From positions 1 through 14,843 of the forward strand of contig DAIMNI010000055.1 of NCBI GenBank assembly GCA_036720245.1: a stretch of DNA of 14,843 nt, in the 5' to 3' direction. A program made the position numbers and the translations under genes. Shown piece by piece: positions 1-7,342 of this stretch. Each line of letters starts with the position of its first letter. The stretch's first letter is position 1. The notes under the pieces are model-generated. The model made no database searches and was not told the origin of the DNA. It was given only the letters and a program-made list of their open reading frames with translations. This stretch comes from JAAZMA01 sp036720245. Lineage in GTDB: Bacteria; Bacillota; Clostridia; Tissierellales; Tepidimicrobiaceae.

Positions 1-1
1 T

Positions 2-30
2 TTGACGCTTTAATCATATTATAATATTAT
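2..30 (+). promoter_or_regulatory. Putative sigma-A promoter of fprA
   Basis: A -35-like TTGACG (2-7) and a -10-like TATTAT (25-30) are separated by 17 bp, each with five of six consensus bases. Two perfect TATAAT hexamers (20-25 and 28-33) lie nearby but are badly spaced from this -35. The predicted start of transcription, around 37, leaves a leader of about 35 nt before the fprA start. The region is very AT-rich, so chance matches are likely, and the window edge hides anything upstream. Confidence 0.5.
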
Positions 31-70
31 AATACAAAGTAAATAATAAACAGAACACGGGAGGTAATCA

Positions 71-1270
71 ATGTATAATTTTAGAGAAGTAAGCGAAAAT
101 CTTTATTGGGTTGGTGGCAATGATCGTCGCACATCCCTATTTGAAAATATTCATCCTATTCCTGAAGGCGTATCTTATAATTCCTATTTACTTCTAGATG
201 AAAAAACTGTACTTTTAGATACAGTAGATTGGTCAATAGGTGCACAATTTATAGAAAATGTACAATATGTTTTAGACGGAAGGCCACTAGATTATATGAT
301 TATAAATCATATGGAACCAGATCATGCAGCCTGTATAGAGGAAATAAGATGCCGTTATCCAGATGTAAAAGTTATTGGCAATAAAAAGACATTTGATTTT
401 ATGGAACAATTTGGATTTAAGGTAAATGAAAATTGTATTGAAGTTAAAGAGGGGGATACTTTATCCTTAGGGAAGCATGAATTTTTATTTATATCTGCCC
501 CAATGGTACATTGGCCAGAAACCATGGCAACCTTTGATACTACTAATGGAGTATTGTTTTCAGCTGATGCTTTTGGGACTTTTGGCTCTTTAGATGGGAA
601 ATTATTCAATGATGAAGTAAATTTTGAAAGAGATTACCTAGTACCAGCTAGAAGATATTATACAAATATAGTAGGGAAATATGGCCCTCAAGTACAATCT
701 TTATTAAAAAAGGCAAGTGATTTAGATATTAAATACATTTGCCCACTACATGGACCAGTATGGCGTACAGATATAGATTATTTTATAGACAAATACGATA
801 AATGGAGTAGTTATGAACCAGAAGAAAAAGGAGTATTAATAGTTTATGGTTCTATGTATGGAAACACAGAAAAGGCTGCTGAAAATTTAGCCATGAGATT
901 AGTAGAAAAAGGCATGTCTAATATTACTATGTACGACGCATCTAAAACCCATGTATCTTATTTAATTGCCGATGCTTTTAAATATAGTCATATAGTTTTA
1001 GCTTCCGCAACCTATAATTTAAATATTTATCCCCCAGTAGAAAACTTCATTAGGGATATGAAGGCTTTAAATCTGCAAAAACGTACAGTTGCAGTAATCG
1101 AAAATGGAACCTGGGCACCTAGATCTGGACAATTAATAAGAGAACTTTTAGGTGAAATGAAGGAAATGAATGTTTTAGATAATAAGATATTAATTAAATC
1201 CTCTATGAAAGAAGAGAATGTAGACGAAATGGAAGCCCTTGCCGATAATATAATAGAGTCTATGAAATAA
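71..1270 (+). CDS. fprA: FprA-family flavodiiron protein (A-type flavoprotein, oxygen/NO reductase)
   Basis: Cytoplasmic flavodiiron protein of 399 residues, the usual length for the two-domain class A type. Residues 1-250 form the metallo-beta-lactamase-like domain with every expected di-iron ligand: the H80-x-E82-x-D84-H85 motif, H147, D166 and H227. Residues 254-399 form a flavodoxin domain whose FMN phosphate loop is seen at S261-M-Y-G-N-T266. In this family the two domains work head-to-tail in a dimer and reduce O2 to water, or NO to N2O, with electrons usually delivered by rubredoxin. Clostridial members are mostly linked to oxygen defence, so that is the inferred role. No rubredoxin or rubrerythrin gene lies in the window, and no C-terminal rubredoxin or NADH oxidoreductase domain is fused. 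The ATG at 71 has a GGGAGG site (59-64) six bases upstream. The gene appears monocistronic, with a promoter-like sequence before it and a terminator after it. Confidence 0.94.
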   Translation: MYNFREVSENLYWVGGNDRRTSLFENIHPIPEGVSYNSYLLLDEKTVLLDTVDWSIGAQFIENVQYVLDGRPLDYMIINHMEPDHAACIEEIRCRYPDVKVIGNKKTFDFMEQFGFKVNENCIEVKEGDTLSLGKHEFLFISAPMVHWPETMATFDTTNGVLFSADAFGTFGSLDGKLFNDEVNFERDYLVPARRYYTNIVGKYGPQVQSLLKKASDLDIKYICPLHGPVWRTDIDYFIDKYDKWSSYEPEEKGVLIVYGSMYGNTEKAAENLAMRLVEKGMSNITMYDASKTHVSYLIADAFKYSHIVLASATYNLNIYPPVENFIRDMKALNLQKRTVAVIENGTWAPRSGQLIRELLGEMKEMNVLDNKILIKSSMKEENVDEMEALADNIIESMK

Positions 1271-1290
1271 ATATTTTGAGTTCAAAATTA

Positions 1291-1322
1291 GATCGACTTA
1301 TTTTTGTTATAAGTCGGTTTTT
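1291..1322 (+). terminator. Rho-independent terminator of fprA
   Basis: The arms CGACTTA (1294-1300) and TAAGTCG (1310-1316) pair perfectly around a 9-base loop. Weaker A-T and G-T pairs extend the stem outward, and a short T run (1318-1322) follows. The hairpin sits about 20 bases after the fprA stop codon. Confidence 0.75.
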
Positions 1323-1327
1323 AGTTA

Positions 1328-1360
1328 TGGCAAAGGGACGTTTTGTTTGCCACCTTTTTT
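1328..1360 (+). repeat. Hairpin with T tract, REP-like or second terminator
   Basis: A perfect 7-bp inverted repeat, TGGCAAA (1328-1334) and TTTGCCA (1346-1352), encloses an 11-base loop containing GGGACG and is followed by CC and six T. By shape it is a terminator. The wording also resembles, from memory, a short palindrome scattered in many clostridial genomes (TGGCAAA-GGGACGG...TTTGCCA). It lies between fprA and the lipoprotein gene and could back up the fprA terminator or belong to such a repeat family. Confidence 0.5.
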
Positions 1361-1424
1361 CCTTATAATTAAAACAAAAAATATGATATAATTTTCCCAA
1401 TACATATTATAAAAGGGGGACAAA

Positions 1425-2045
1425 ATGAAAAGGTTTAACAAAAAATTAAAAATTGCATTATTATTAATAACAATCATACTTATATTTAGTTTAACTGCTT
1501 GTGCTCAAATTAGGGACAAGTTAAAAACCATTAAAGGTGAATTAGTAGGTGTACATTTTAATATTTCGGCCTATGACCACTATGCAAATAAAACACTAGA
1601 AATGGAAGGAAGTAAAGTAACAGTGGGAGTACTAGAAAATGATGCTAATATAGATCCTTCTTCTACAGGATATCAATCAGGGGTACTGGAAATAACCGTA
1701 AATGGAAAGCAAATGTTTCAAGTAGGTAATACAGTTATATTTGCAGAAGATGGACTAGATATGGTGGAGGATTTTGAAGTTCCTGAAGATATTACTGTGA
1801 GTAAAGGTGGGGGATTTGTTCCCATGGATAGATTTATCAATAATATTAAAAATAAAATTGGTAAAGAAAAAACCATTATCATATCTAGCCAAATGGGAAT
1901 TCCCCTAGCTGTTTATCAAGGTAAAAATGTTTATGTAACAGTCCCTGATGATTTACCTAAGATGACAAGACTTAATATTGATGGGAAGTCTTTGTATATC
2001 CATAGGGCTAATTATATTATTTTAGATACGGAAATGATAAAATAG
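1425..2045 (+). CDS. Predicted lipoprotein, DUF5052-like
   Basis: Secreted, membrane-anchored protein of 206 residues. The N-terminus has lysines (2-9), a hydrophobic stretch (10-22) and a lipobox L23-T-A-C26, so signal peptidase II cleavage before C26 is expected. The mature part looks beta-rich, with a segment near residues 100-112 (VTVNGKQ... then NTVIFAEDGLD) and a C-terminal GKSLYIHRANYIILD segment. This pattern resembles the DUF5052 family of Firmicutes lipoproteins. That assignment is from memory of the family and is moderate. The function is unknown, and no catalytic motif is visible. The ATG is preceded by an AAAAGGGGGA ribosome binding site at 1411-1420. A TATAAT (1387-1392) could be the -10 of its own promoter, but no good -35 is seen. 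The gene stands alone and converges on the minus-strand cupin gene. Confidence 0.85.
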   Translation: MKRFNKKLKIALLLITIILIFSLTACAQIRDKLKTIKGELVGVHFNISAYDHYANKTLEMEGSKVTVGVLENDANIDPSSTGYQSGVLEITVNGKQMFQVGNTVIFAEDGLDMVEDFEVPEDITVSKGGGFVPMDRFINNIKNKIGKEKTIIISSQMGIPLAVYQGKNVYVTVPDDLPKMTRLNIDGKSLYIHRANYIILDTEMIK

Positions 2046-2052
2046 AAAAGTA

Positions 2053-2076
2053 TAAGGGTTGCCTAGGCAGCCCTTA
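2053..2076. terminator. Shared hairpin terminator between convergent genes
   Basis: A nearly perfect palindrome, TAAGGGTTGCC (2053-2063) with its mirror GGCAGCCCTTA (2066-2076, one G-T pair), sits in the 33-bp gap between two convergent genes. On the minus strand the stem is followed by a T-rich run, so it would work well for the cupin/trmB transcript. On the plus strand the following sequence is less T-rich, so termination of the lipoprotein transcript is plausible but weaker. Confidence 0.75.
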
Positions 2077-2078
2077 AT

Positions 2079-2774
2079 TTATGCCCCTTTACCATACATT
2101 ATAATTATGAATTCTAGTCCTTCCTCTTCTTTAGTCCAGAAACTATGGGGAACATTTTTATCTATATAATAGGCATCCCCACTTTCAAAGTGAAATTCCT
2201 TATTACCTATTTTGGCTTGTCCCTTACCCTTTATAGCAATAACTAATGTTGGAAAAGGGTTTGTTTGTTGGTTTTCATTTTCATTAATAATCATTCCTTT
2301 TTCAACTTTATACCATCCAGTCCGGAGTCCCTCATCATAAACCATAGGAATAGCATATCCGCCATGGACAGTTCTAGCATATTCCTTTTTCAGTTTAATT
2401 TTCTCTGGTTGGTCTAAAATAAAATAGCTGAAGATGAATTTAAATATATTAATATTTTCTGGTATTTTTTCAGGATTTATAAAATCCAATGGGGTTTTGT
2501 CATCCCAATATTCCCTGCCCATAGCCGTCATAGCTGTCATTTCTTTTGAGTGTATTTTTTCCAAAGTGTTTATATCAGTAACAAAACTAAAGATTTCTAG
2601 CGATTCATTAGATTGACTTATATGAAAGCTCTTATCTTCTTTAATATTTACTATGTAACAGCTTTCATCCACTTTAAAACCAAATTTAAAGTCAACTAAG
2701 TTTTCTGCCTTTTCAATATAAGATTTAGTAAAATCATTTAAAATTTCCATAATCCTATTAGTTTCTTTTTTCAT
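2079..2774 (-). CDS. Cupin-domain protein with N-terminal SCP2-like region
   Basis: Soluble protein of 231 residues. The C-terminal half (about 136-230) is a single cupin barrel. Its second motif is clear at G199-D-x-YYIDKNVP-H210, and the preceding strands include IKGKGQAKIGNKEFHFESGD. The first motif's usual HxH metal site is not obvious. The N-terminal half (about 20-120) has a strand-rich pattern (FKFGFKV, CYIVNI, FHISQS, LEIFSFVTD) that recalls SCP2/sterol-carrier-like folds, but this is a weak guess. The start is ATG at 2774, not the longer frame. It has AGGAGA at 2781-2786 and forms a TAATG overlap with the stop of the upstream regulator gene, which implies translational coupling. Co-expression with a TrmB regulator suggests ligand sensing or control of the divergent transporter/peptidase genes, but no substrate can be named. 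Confidence 0.85.
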   Translation of the reverse strand: MKKETNRIMEILNDFTKSYIEKAENLVDFKFGFKVDESCYIVNIKEDKSFHISQSNESLEIFSFVTDINTLEKIHSKEMTAMTAMGREYWDDKTPLDFINPEKIPENINIFKFIFSYFILDQPEKIKLKKEYARTVHGGYAIPMVYDEGLRTGWYKVEKGMIINENENQQTNPFPTLVIAIKGKGQAKIGNKEFHFESGDAYYIDKNVPHSFWTKEEEGLEFIIIMYGKGA

Positions 2775-3589
2775 TACAATTCTCCTTTCGCACCTAGACT
2801 CCACAGCTCATTTAAAGTAATATTTGCTTTTTTTGAAATTTGATTTACTATTTTTTCATCCACCTCCTTTTCCATTACATGGACCATAATATCATGTTGT
2901 AGCCACATAGTTATAGCCAATACCATGGCCATGTTTTTAGTCCAAACACCAGTAGTGCTATTTTGTTTGACTTGAGCTAATAGGCATTCATTAGTATCCT
3001 TGACAATTGCAAACCATCGACCATAAAGGTAAATTTGCTTTTCCTGCAATGGGCTTATATAATGGAAAAATTGCTTGTCTAAGCCTAAATCACAATCTCC
3101 AAATTCCAAAGCAAATACTGTAATTCCCCTTTTTTCTGCAGCTTGAAAATGCTCTTTCATAGATAATAGTTCATTTTGAAATCCAGTAACCAAGATACTA
3201 TTCTTAGCTTCATTACACATTTCTTCTGCTCGTAAAAATATTTGATTATGATTATTTAGATTTATAAAGGGTTCTTCTTCTTTTAGATTTTCTAATTTTT
3301 GAAATTCAGTATTTAGTTTCGAAATTACTTCATTTACTTCATCTTTGTGTCTAGAAAGAAGTAATTCATAGGGCAAAGGTTGGTATATTTGTTTTTCAGT
3401 TTTATTTATTATTAATGCTGCCCCTTTTTCAACTAAACTCTCTAAAACCTCATATACCTTGCCTCTTGGTACCTGTGAATGTTTAGATAGCTCGTAGCCA
3501 GTAGAATTAGGATTACTAATCAATGCTTTATAAACTTTTGCTTCATATAAAGTAAAACCTATTTTTTGTAAAGCTTCAATTGTGTCCAT
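2774..3589 (-). CDS. TrmB-family transcriptional regulator
   Basis: DNA-binding regulator of 271 residues. Residues 1-70 form a winged helix-turn-helix typical of TrmB (GFTLYEAKVYKALI, then a recognition helix in VPRGKVYEVLESLVEKG, about 40-56). A predicted coiled helix (about 78-105) follows, then a C-terminal effector-type domain (about 112-250) containing an SILVTGF strand and the R191-WFAIVKD segment, as in TrmB proteins with a phospholipase D-like C-terminal fold. Such proteins bind small ligands and repress or activate adjacent transport genes. This one is divergent from a YfcC carrier and pepT, which are its likely targets. The ATG at 3589 has AGGAG about nine bases upstream (3599-3603). 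A strong promoter lies before it, and its stop overlaps the start of the cupin gene by one base. The ligand is unknown. Confidence 0.9.
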   Translation of the reverse strand: MDTIEALQKIGFTLYEAKVYKALISNPNSTGYELSKHSQVPRGKVYEVLESLVEKGAALIINKTEKQIYQPLPYELLLSRHKDEVNEVISKLNTEFQKLENLKEEEPFINLNNHNQIFLRAEEMCNEAKNSILVTGFQNELLSMKEHFQAAEKRGITVFALEFGDCDLGLDKQFFHYISPLQEKQIYLYGRWFAIVKDTNECLLAQVKQNSTTGVWTKNMAMVLAITMWLQHDIMVHVMEKEVDEKIVNQISKKANITLNELWSLGAKGEL

Positions 3590-3624
3590 AATCTTTTGCT
3601 CCTTTATTTAATTAAAACTAAACA

Positions 3625-3650
3625 TAGTATACACTAGGGTGGTTACTAGG
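3625..3650. promoter_or_regulatory. Candidate operator within the divergent promoter region
   Basis: A palindrome TAGT-ATAC-ACTA (3625-3636) covers the -10 of the regulator promoter. A direct repeat ACTAGG occurs at 3633-3638 and 3645-3650, filling the spacer up to the -35. A protein bound here would block regulator transcription and could influence the divergent transporter gene. TrmB autoregulation is common, which makes it the likely binder, but the assignment is inference. Confidence 0.35.
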
Positions 3651-3654
3651 TCAA
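3626..3654 (-). promoter_or_regulatory. Sigma-A promoter of the trmB-cupin operon
   Basis: On the minus strand, TTGACC (complement of 3649-3654) and TATACT (complement of 3626-3631) are spaced exactly 17 bp apart, five of six consensus bases each. The leader to the regulator start is about 30 nt. This is the best promoter match in the window. No equally good promoter was found on the plus strand for the divergent transporter gene. Confidence 0.7.
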
Positions 3655-3742
3655 TATTTAAATCAAAATTATTCTAATGGATAAAATTAAAGCCTTTGGA
3701 AAAAATAAAATCACAATAAAATTTTAATTCAGAGGTGAAAAA

Positions 3743-5257
3743 ATGAATAGAAAGAAAAAGAAATTAGAATTTCCAACGGCTTTTACAGTTTTATTTATAG
3801 TTTTAATATTAGCGGCAGCTCTCACCTATATAGTACCAGCAGGACTTTATTCAAAATTAGTATATGATGGAGAATTAGATTCTTTTGTAATAGAAGACCA
3901 TAATGGAAACACCACTGAGGTACCAGCTACTCAGGATACCTTAAATGGTCTAAATATTAAAATGGATGTAAATAAATTTAAAGATGGCAGTATTAGAAAA
4001 CCAATTGCAATCCCAGATACTTATGAAAGAATAGCTCAATCTCCCCAAGGAATAATACCAATTATAATGTCTCCAGTTCAAGGTGTAATGGATACAGTAG
4101 ATATAATGGTTTTTGTACTTATACTTGGTGGAATTATTGGATTAATAAATAAAACTGGTGCCTTTGATGCAGGTATTGCAGCATTATCTAAAAGGACCAA
4201 GGGAAAGGAATTTATATTAGTAATATTTATATTTTCACTAATAGCTTTAGGGGGTACTACTTTTGGATTGGCGGAAGAAACTATTGCACTATATCCTATA
4301 CTAATGCCCATATTTATAGCAACTGGATATGATGCCATAGTTTGTATTGCAGCAATTTATATGGGTTCTTCTATTGGGACTATGTTTTCAACGGTAAACC
4401 CATTTTCTGTAGTTATAGCCTCTAATGCAGCAGGTATATCTTTTAATGAAGGTCTTACCTTTAGGATTATAGCTTTAATTTTAGCTATGATAATTACATT
4501 AATATATATTTATTATTACGCTCGAAAAGTTCAAAAAGATCCGAAAAACTCCTTAATTTATGAAGATATGGATAAAATCGAAGAAAGATTTTTAAAAGAC
4601 TATGATCCAGATAATGTAGTTCCATTTGACTTAAGGAGAATTTTAATTCTTATAATATTTTTGGCTGCATTTCCGATTATGATTTGGGGGGTATCTTCTG
4701 GTGATTGGTGGTTTCCTGAAATGAGTGGCCTATTTTTAGCAGTATCTATAATAATAATATTTTTATCAGGATTTTCAGAAAAGGAGGCTGTAAATACTTT
4801 CATAGATGGGGCGGCAGATTTAATAGGAGTAATATTGATTATTGGGGTAGCAAGGGCAATTAATATTGTAATGGACAATGGGATGATTTCCGATACATTA
4901 TTATTCTATGCATCTTCCATAATTAGAAATATGAACGCAGGAGTATTTGCATCAGTTCAAATGGTGCTTTTTAGCATATTGGGATTCTTCATTCCATCTT
5001 CCTCAGGTTTAGCCACATTATCTATGCCTATTATGGCACCCTTAGCTGATACTGTAGGAATATCTAGGGCTGTTGTAGTATCTGCTTATAATTGGGGCCA
5101 AGGTTGGATGGCATTTATTACTCCTACGGGACTAATACTTGCTACTTTAGAAATGGTAGATGTAACCTATGACAAATGGCTTAAATTTGTATTGCCCTTA
5201 ATGGGCATAACAGGGGTATTTTCCATAATAATGCTTGTTATTCACACTATATTATAA
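3743..5257 (+). CDS. YfcC-family membrane carrier (C4-dicarboxylate/arginine-type ion transporter superfamily)
   Basis: Integral membrane protein of 504 residues, close to the roughly 500 usual for YfcC/DcuC-like carriers. A basic N-terminus precedes the first membrane helix (13-33). A soluble loop (about 36-100) is followed by about ten further hydrophobic segments, with a charged cytoplasmic loop at 260-298. Conserved signatures include GGTTFGLAEET (170-180), an ST-x-NPF turn (216-221), IPSSSGLATLSMPIMAPL (417-434) and ITPTG (459-463). The two related re-entrant motifs are typical of the ion transporter superfamily. Family members include C4-dicarboxylate carriers, arginine/ornithine exchangers and AbgT-like peptide-conjugate carriers, so the substrate cannot be fixed. 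The downstream pepT gene, 39 bp away by its chosen start, favours a di- or tripeptide or an amino acid. The ATG has AGAGGTG (3731-3737) upstream. The divergent TrmB regulator likely controls it. Confidence 0.9.
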   Translation: MNRKKKKLEFPTAFTVLFIVLILAAALTYIVPAGLYSKLVYDGELDSFVIEDHNGNTTEVPATQDTLNGLNIKMDVNKFKDGSIRKPIAIPDTYERIAQSPQGIIPIIMSPVQGVMDTVDIMVFVLILGGIIGLINKTGAFDAGIAALSKRTKGKEFILVIFIFSLIALGGTTFGLAEETIALYPILMPIFIATGYDAIVCIAAIYMGSSIGTMFSTVNPFSVVIASNAAGISFNEGLTFRIIALILAMIITLIYIYYYARKVQKDPKNSLIYEDMDKIEERFLKDYDPDNVVPFDLRRILILIIFLAAFPIMIWGVSSGDWWFPEMSGLFLAVSIIIIFLSGFSEKEAVNTFIDGAADLIGVILIIGVARAINIVMDNGMISDTLLFYASSIIRNMNAGVFASVQMVLFSILGFFIPSSSGLATLSMPIMAPLADTVGISRAVVVSAYNWGQGWMAFITPTGLILATLEMVDVTYDKWLKFVLPLMGITGVFSIIMLVIHTIL

Positions 5258-5296
5258 TATTATTAATATATATATTATTTGAAGGGAGTCGAGAAA

Positions 5297-6508
5297 ATGG
5301 ATAAGATTGTAGAACGATTTGTAAAATATATTGGAGTAGATACTAAATCTAATGAAGATAATGATACCTGTCCTAGTACCAATGGACAATTAGAATTAGG
5401 AAAAATTCTTGTGGAGGAATTAAAGGAACTAGGGCTAGAGGATGTTAGGCAAGATGAAAATGGCTATATATATGCTACCCTTAAATCCAATTTAGATAAA
5501 AAAGTACCTACTATAGGATTTATATCCCATTTAGACACTAGTCCAGATTTAGATGGAAAATGTATAAATCCAAAGATTTTTACTTATAATGGTGGAGATA
5601 TTAAACTAAATGATAAATATACTATAACAGAAAAAGAATTCCCATATTTAAAAGAATTAGTTGAAAAAGAATTAATTACCACAGATGGAACTACTCTTTT
5701 AGGTGCCGATGATAAGGCGGGAATAGCTGCCATAATAGATGCTATGGAATATCTAATCAATCATCCAGAAATTAAACATGGAGATATAAAAATTGGTTTC
5801 ACACCAGATGAGGAAATTGGCAGAGGTGCAGATAAATTTGATGTAGAAGGTTTTAATGCTGATTTTGCATATACTGTAGATGGGGGACCAGTGGGGGAAT
5901 TAGAATATGAAAATTTCAATGCAGCCTCTGTAAAAATAGAAATTCAAGGGAAAAATGTTCATCCTGGCACAGCGAAAAACATTATGATTAACTCTCTAAG
6001 GGTAGCAATGGAAATTGAAAATATGCTACCAGTAAATGAAAAACCAGAATACACAGAAGGCTATGAAGGCTTTTATTTACTAGACGATATTAATGGTAGA
6101 GTAGATCATACCACAATGAGTTATATTATCAGAGACCATTCTATGGAAAAGTTTGAGCAAAAGAAAAACCATATTAAAAATGTGGTGGACTTTTTAAATG
6201 ATAAATGTGGAAATATTATTACTATTAAAATAGAAGACAGCTATTATAATATGAGGGAGAAAATTGAACCACATATGGAAATTATAGAATTAGCCAAAAA
6301 ATCCATGATAGATTTAGGAATAGAACCCAATATAAAACCCATTAGGGGAGGTACTGATGGAGCAAGACTTTCTTATATGGGGCTACCTTGTCCAAATCTA
6401 TTTACAGGAGGTTATAATTTCCATGGAAGATACGAATTCATTCCAGTAGAGTCTATGAAATTGGCCTCACAGCTAATTGTAAAAATCATAGAAAATAACG
6501 CTAAGTGA
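5297..6508 (+). CDS. pepT: Peptidase T (tripeptide aminopeptidase, M20B)
   Basis: Cytoplasmic zinc aminopeptidase of 403 residues (E. coli PepT is 408) that removes the N-terminal residue from tripeptides. All dinuclear zinc and catalytic elements are visible: H78-L-D80 (HLDTSPD), GADDKAG with the bridging aspartate (138/139), the catalytic pair in PDEE172-173, D195 in TVDGGP, and H376 in GGYNFHGRYEF. The dimerisation lid contains HPGTAKN (222-228). The IRGGTDGARLSYMGLPCPN segment near 349-367 is the usual substrate-side signature. The start was set at ATG 5297 because AGGGAG (5283-5288) sits eight bases before it. A TTG frame start 18 bases earlier would leave that site inside the gene. Position behind the carrier gene, with no terminator between, suggests one operon importing and hydrolysing short peptides. 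Confidence 0.96.
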   Translation: MDKIVERFVKYIGVDTKSNEDNDTCPSTNGQLELGKILVEELKELGLEDVRQDENGYIYATLKSNLDKKVPTIGFISHLDTSPDLDGKCINPKIFTYNGGDIKLNDKYTITEKEFPYLKELVEKELITTDGTTLLGADDKAGIAAIIDAMEYLINHPEIKHGDIKIGFTPDEEIGRGADKFDVEGFNADFAYTVDGGPVGELEYENFNAASVKIEIQGKNVHPGTAKNIMINSLRVAMEIENMLPVNEKPEYTEGYEGFYLLDDINGRVDHTTMSYIIRDHSMEKFEQKKNHIKNVVDFLNDKCGNIITIKIEDSYYNMREKIEPHMEIIELAKKSMIDLGIEPNIKPIRGGTDGARLSYMGLPCPNLFTGGYNFHGRYEFIPVESMKLASQLIVKIIENNAK

Positions 6509-6552
6509 TAAGACGGGAAGCTATCCTCGCCGTTTAAATACTCATAATAGCA

Positions 6553-6689
6553 TGTCATCCTGAGCATAAGCTAAGGCTCCCTAGGTAGCAGAAAGTCGAG
6601 ATCCTTCACTACATCTGTTTGTTCAATAGGTGTGCAGAGCCTACCTATGCCTATTCCATGGGTGTGCAGAGCCTACGTTCAGGATGACA
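6553..6689. repeat. Palindromic intergenic repeat element with internal direct repeat
   Basis: Perfect 11-bp terminal inverted repeats, TGTCATCCTGA (6553-6563) and TCAGGATGACA (6679-6689), bound a 137-bp element. Inside, a 16-bp direct repeat GGTGTGCAGAGCCTAC occurs at 6629-6644 and 6661-6676, one unit every 32 bp. A further inverted pair TAGGTAG (6582-6588) and CTACCTA (6641-6647), plus AGGCTC (6574-6579) against GAGCCT (6637-6642), could fold the interior. The GTCATCCTGAG and GAGATCCTTC words match, from memory, a widespread intergenic repeat of clostridia and other anaerobes. It has no coding capacity. It separates the pepT operon from the MoxR operon. Base composition is clearly less AT-rich than the neighbouring genes. 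Confidence 0.8.
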
Positions 6690-6720
6690 ATACTATAAAT
6701 TAAATAAGGGTGGTGATAAA

Positions 6721-7314
6721 TTGCTTAAAAGATTAATTTTAACCTTAGCCAATGGCATTGCTCTTTTTATGATACTAATGCTTCATATTATAACCCCAAG
6801 GGCAAGTAGGAAAACCATATTATTCGGGGTAAGGGTACCGGAGGATGCCATATATTATACTGAGGTACAAGAATTATATGAGAAATATGAAAAAATTAGT
6901 CAAATAATTGGCATTACTTTTTTAATAATTTTATCCATATTAGTATTTTATTTTGATAAATTAAGTTTTCAGATATTATCTATATTTTTATACATAGGGA
7001 TACTGTTTTTAATTTATTTAGGATTTAATCGTAAAGCACGAAAACTTAAAAGGGCTAAAAATTGGGACAAGATAGGTAGCCAAGTCATAATAGTTGATAA
7101 AGAGGATTCCTTAGAATTTAAAACTAAAACTGAAGATGATTTATGGATATTAGGAAACACCATATATTGTAATTCAGAAGACTCCTCCTTATTTGTAAAA
7201 AAACGTTATGGAACTGGCTGGACTATTAATATGGGGAGATTCTTGGGGAAATTTCTATTTTTAATTTTAATAATTGGACTAGCTGTAGTTATAATTAAAT
7301 TGATTAAATTATAA
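6721..7314 (+). CDS. Membrane protein with DUF5808-like domain
   Basis: Integral membrane protein of 197 residues with four predicted membrane helices (about 5-24, 58-78, 82-101, 176-194). Between the third and fourth helix is a DUF5808-like segment (141-173): W142, Y149-C-N151, D154, F158-V, KKRYG-x-GW167 and N170. An N-terminal LFGVRVPEDA (34-43) is typical of related SdpI/DUF1648-type membrane proteins. The function of this family is not established; some relatives are linked to antimicrobial peptide immunity or envelope sensing, so no role is assigned. The start codon is TTG at 6721, supported by AAGGGTGGTG (6706-6715) five bases upstream. The next ATG would remove most of the first helix. 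The moxR start follows 28 bp after the stop, so the gene probably leads the MoxR operon, with its promoter in or near the repeat region. Confidence 0.82.
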   Translation: MLKRLILTLANGIALFMILMLHIITPRASRKTILFGVRVPEDAIYYTEVQELYEKYEKISQIIGITFLIILSILVFYFDKLSFQILSIFLYIGILFLIYLGFNRKARKLKRAKNWDKIGSQVIIVDKEDSLEFKTKTEDDLWILGNTIYCNSEDSSLFVKKRYGTGWTINMGRFLGKFLFLILIIGLAVVIIKLIKL

Positions 7315-7342
7315 AAAACAATTTTTATTGGGGGGATATAAA

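Noticed and set aside
3695..3722. TTTGGA and TAAAAT as a promoter for the carrier gene
   Set aside because: The hexamers are poor, the spacing is 16 bp, and the implied transcript start would fall against the ribosome binding site.
6511..6535. Possible weak hairpin after pepT (AGACGG against CCGTTT)
   Set aside because: The six-pair stem includes a G-T pair, the loop is long and no real T run follows, so it is not a convincing terminator.
6674..6682. TACGTTCAG, a match to the LytTR half-site consensus as I recall it
   Set aside because: It is a single copy without a partner at the usual 12-13 bp spacing, it falls in the arm of the repeat element, and a chance match in this length of DNA is not unlikely.
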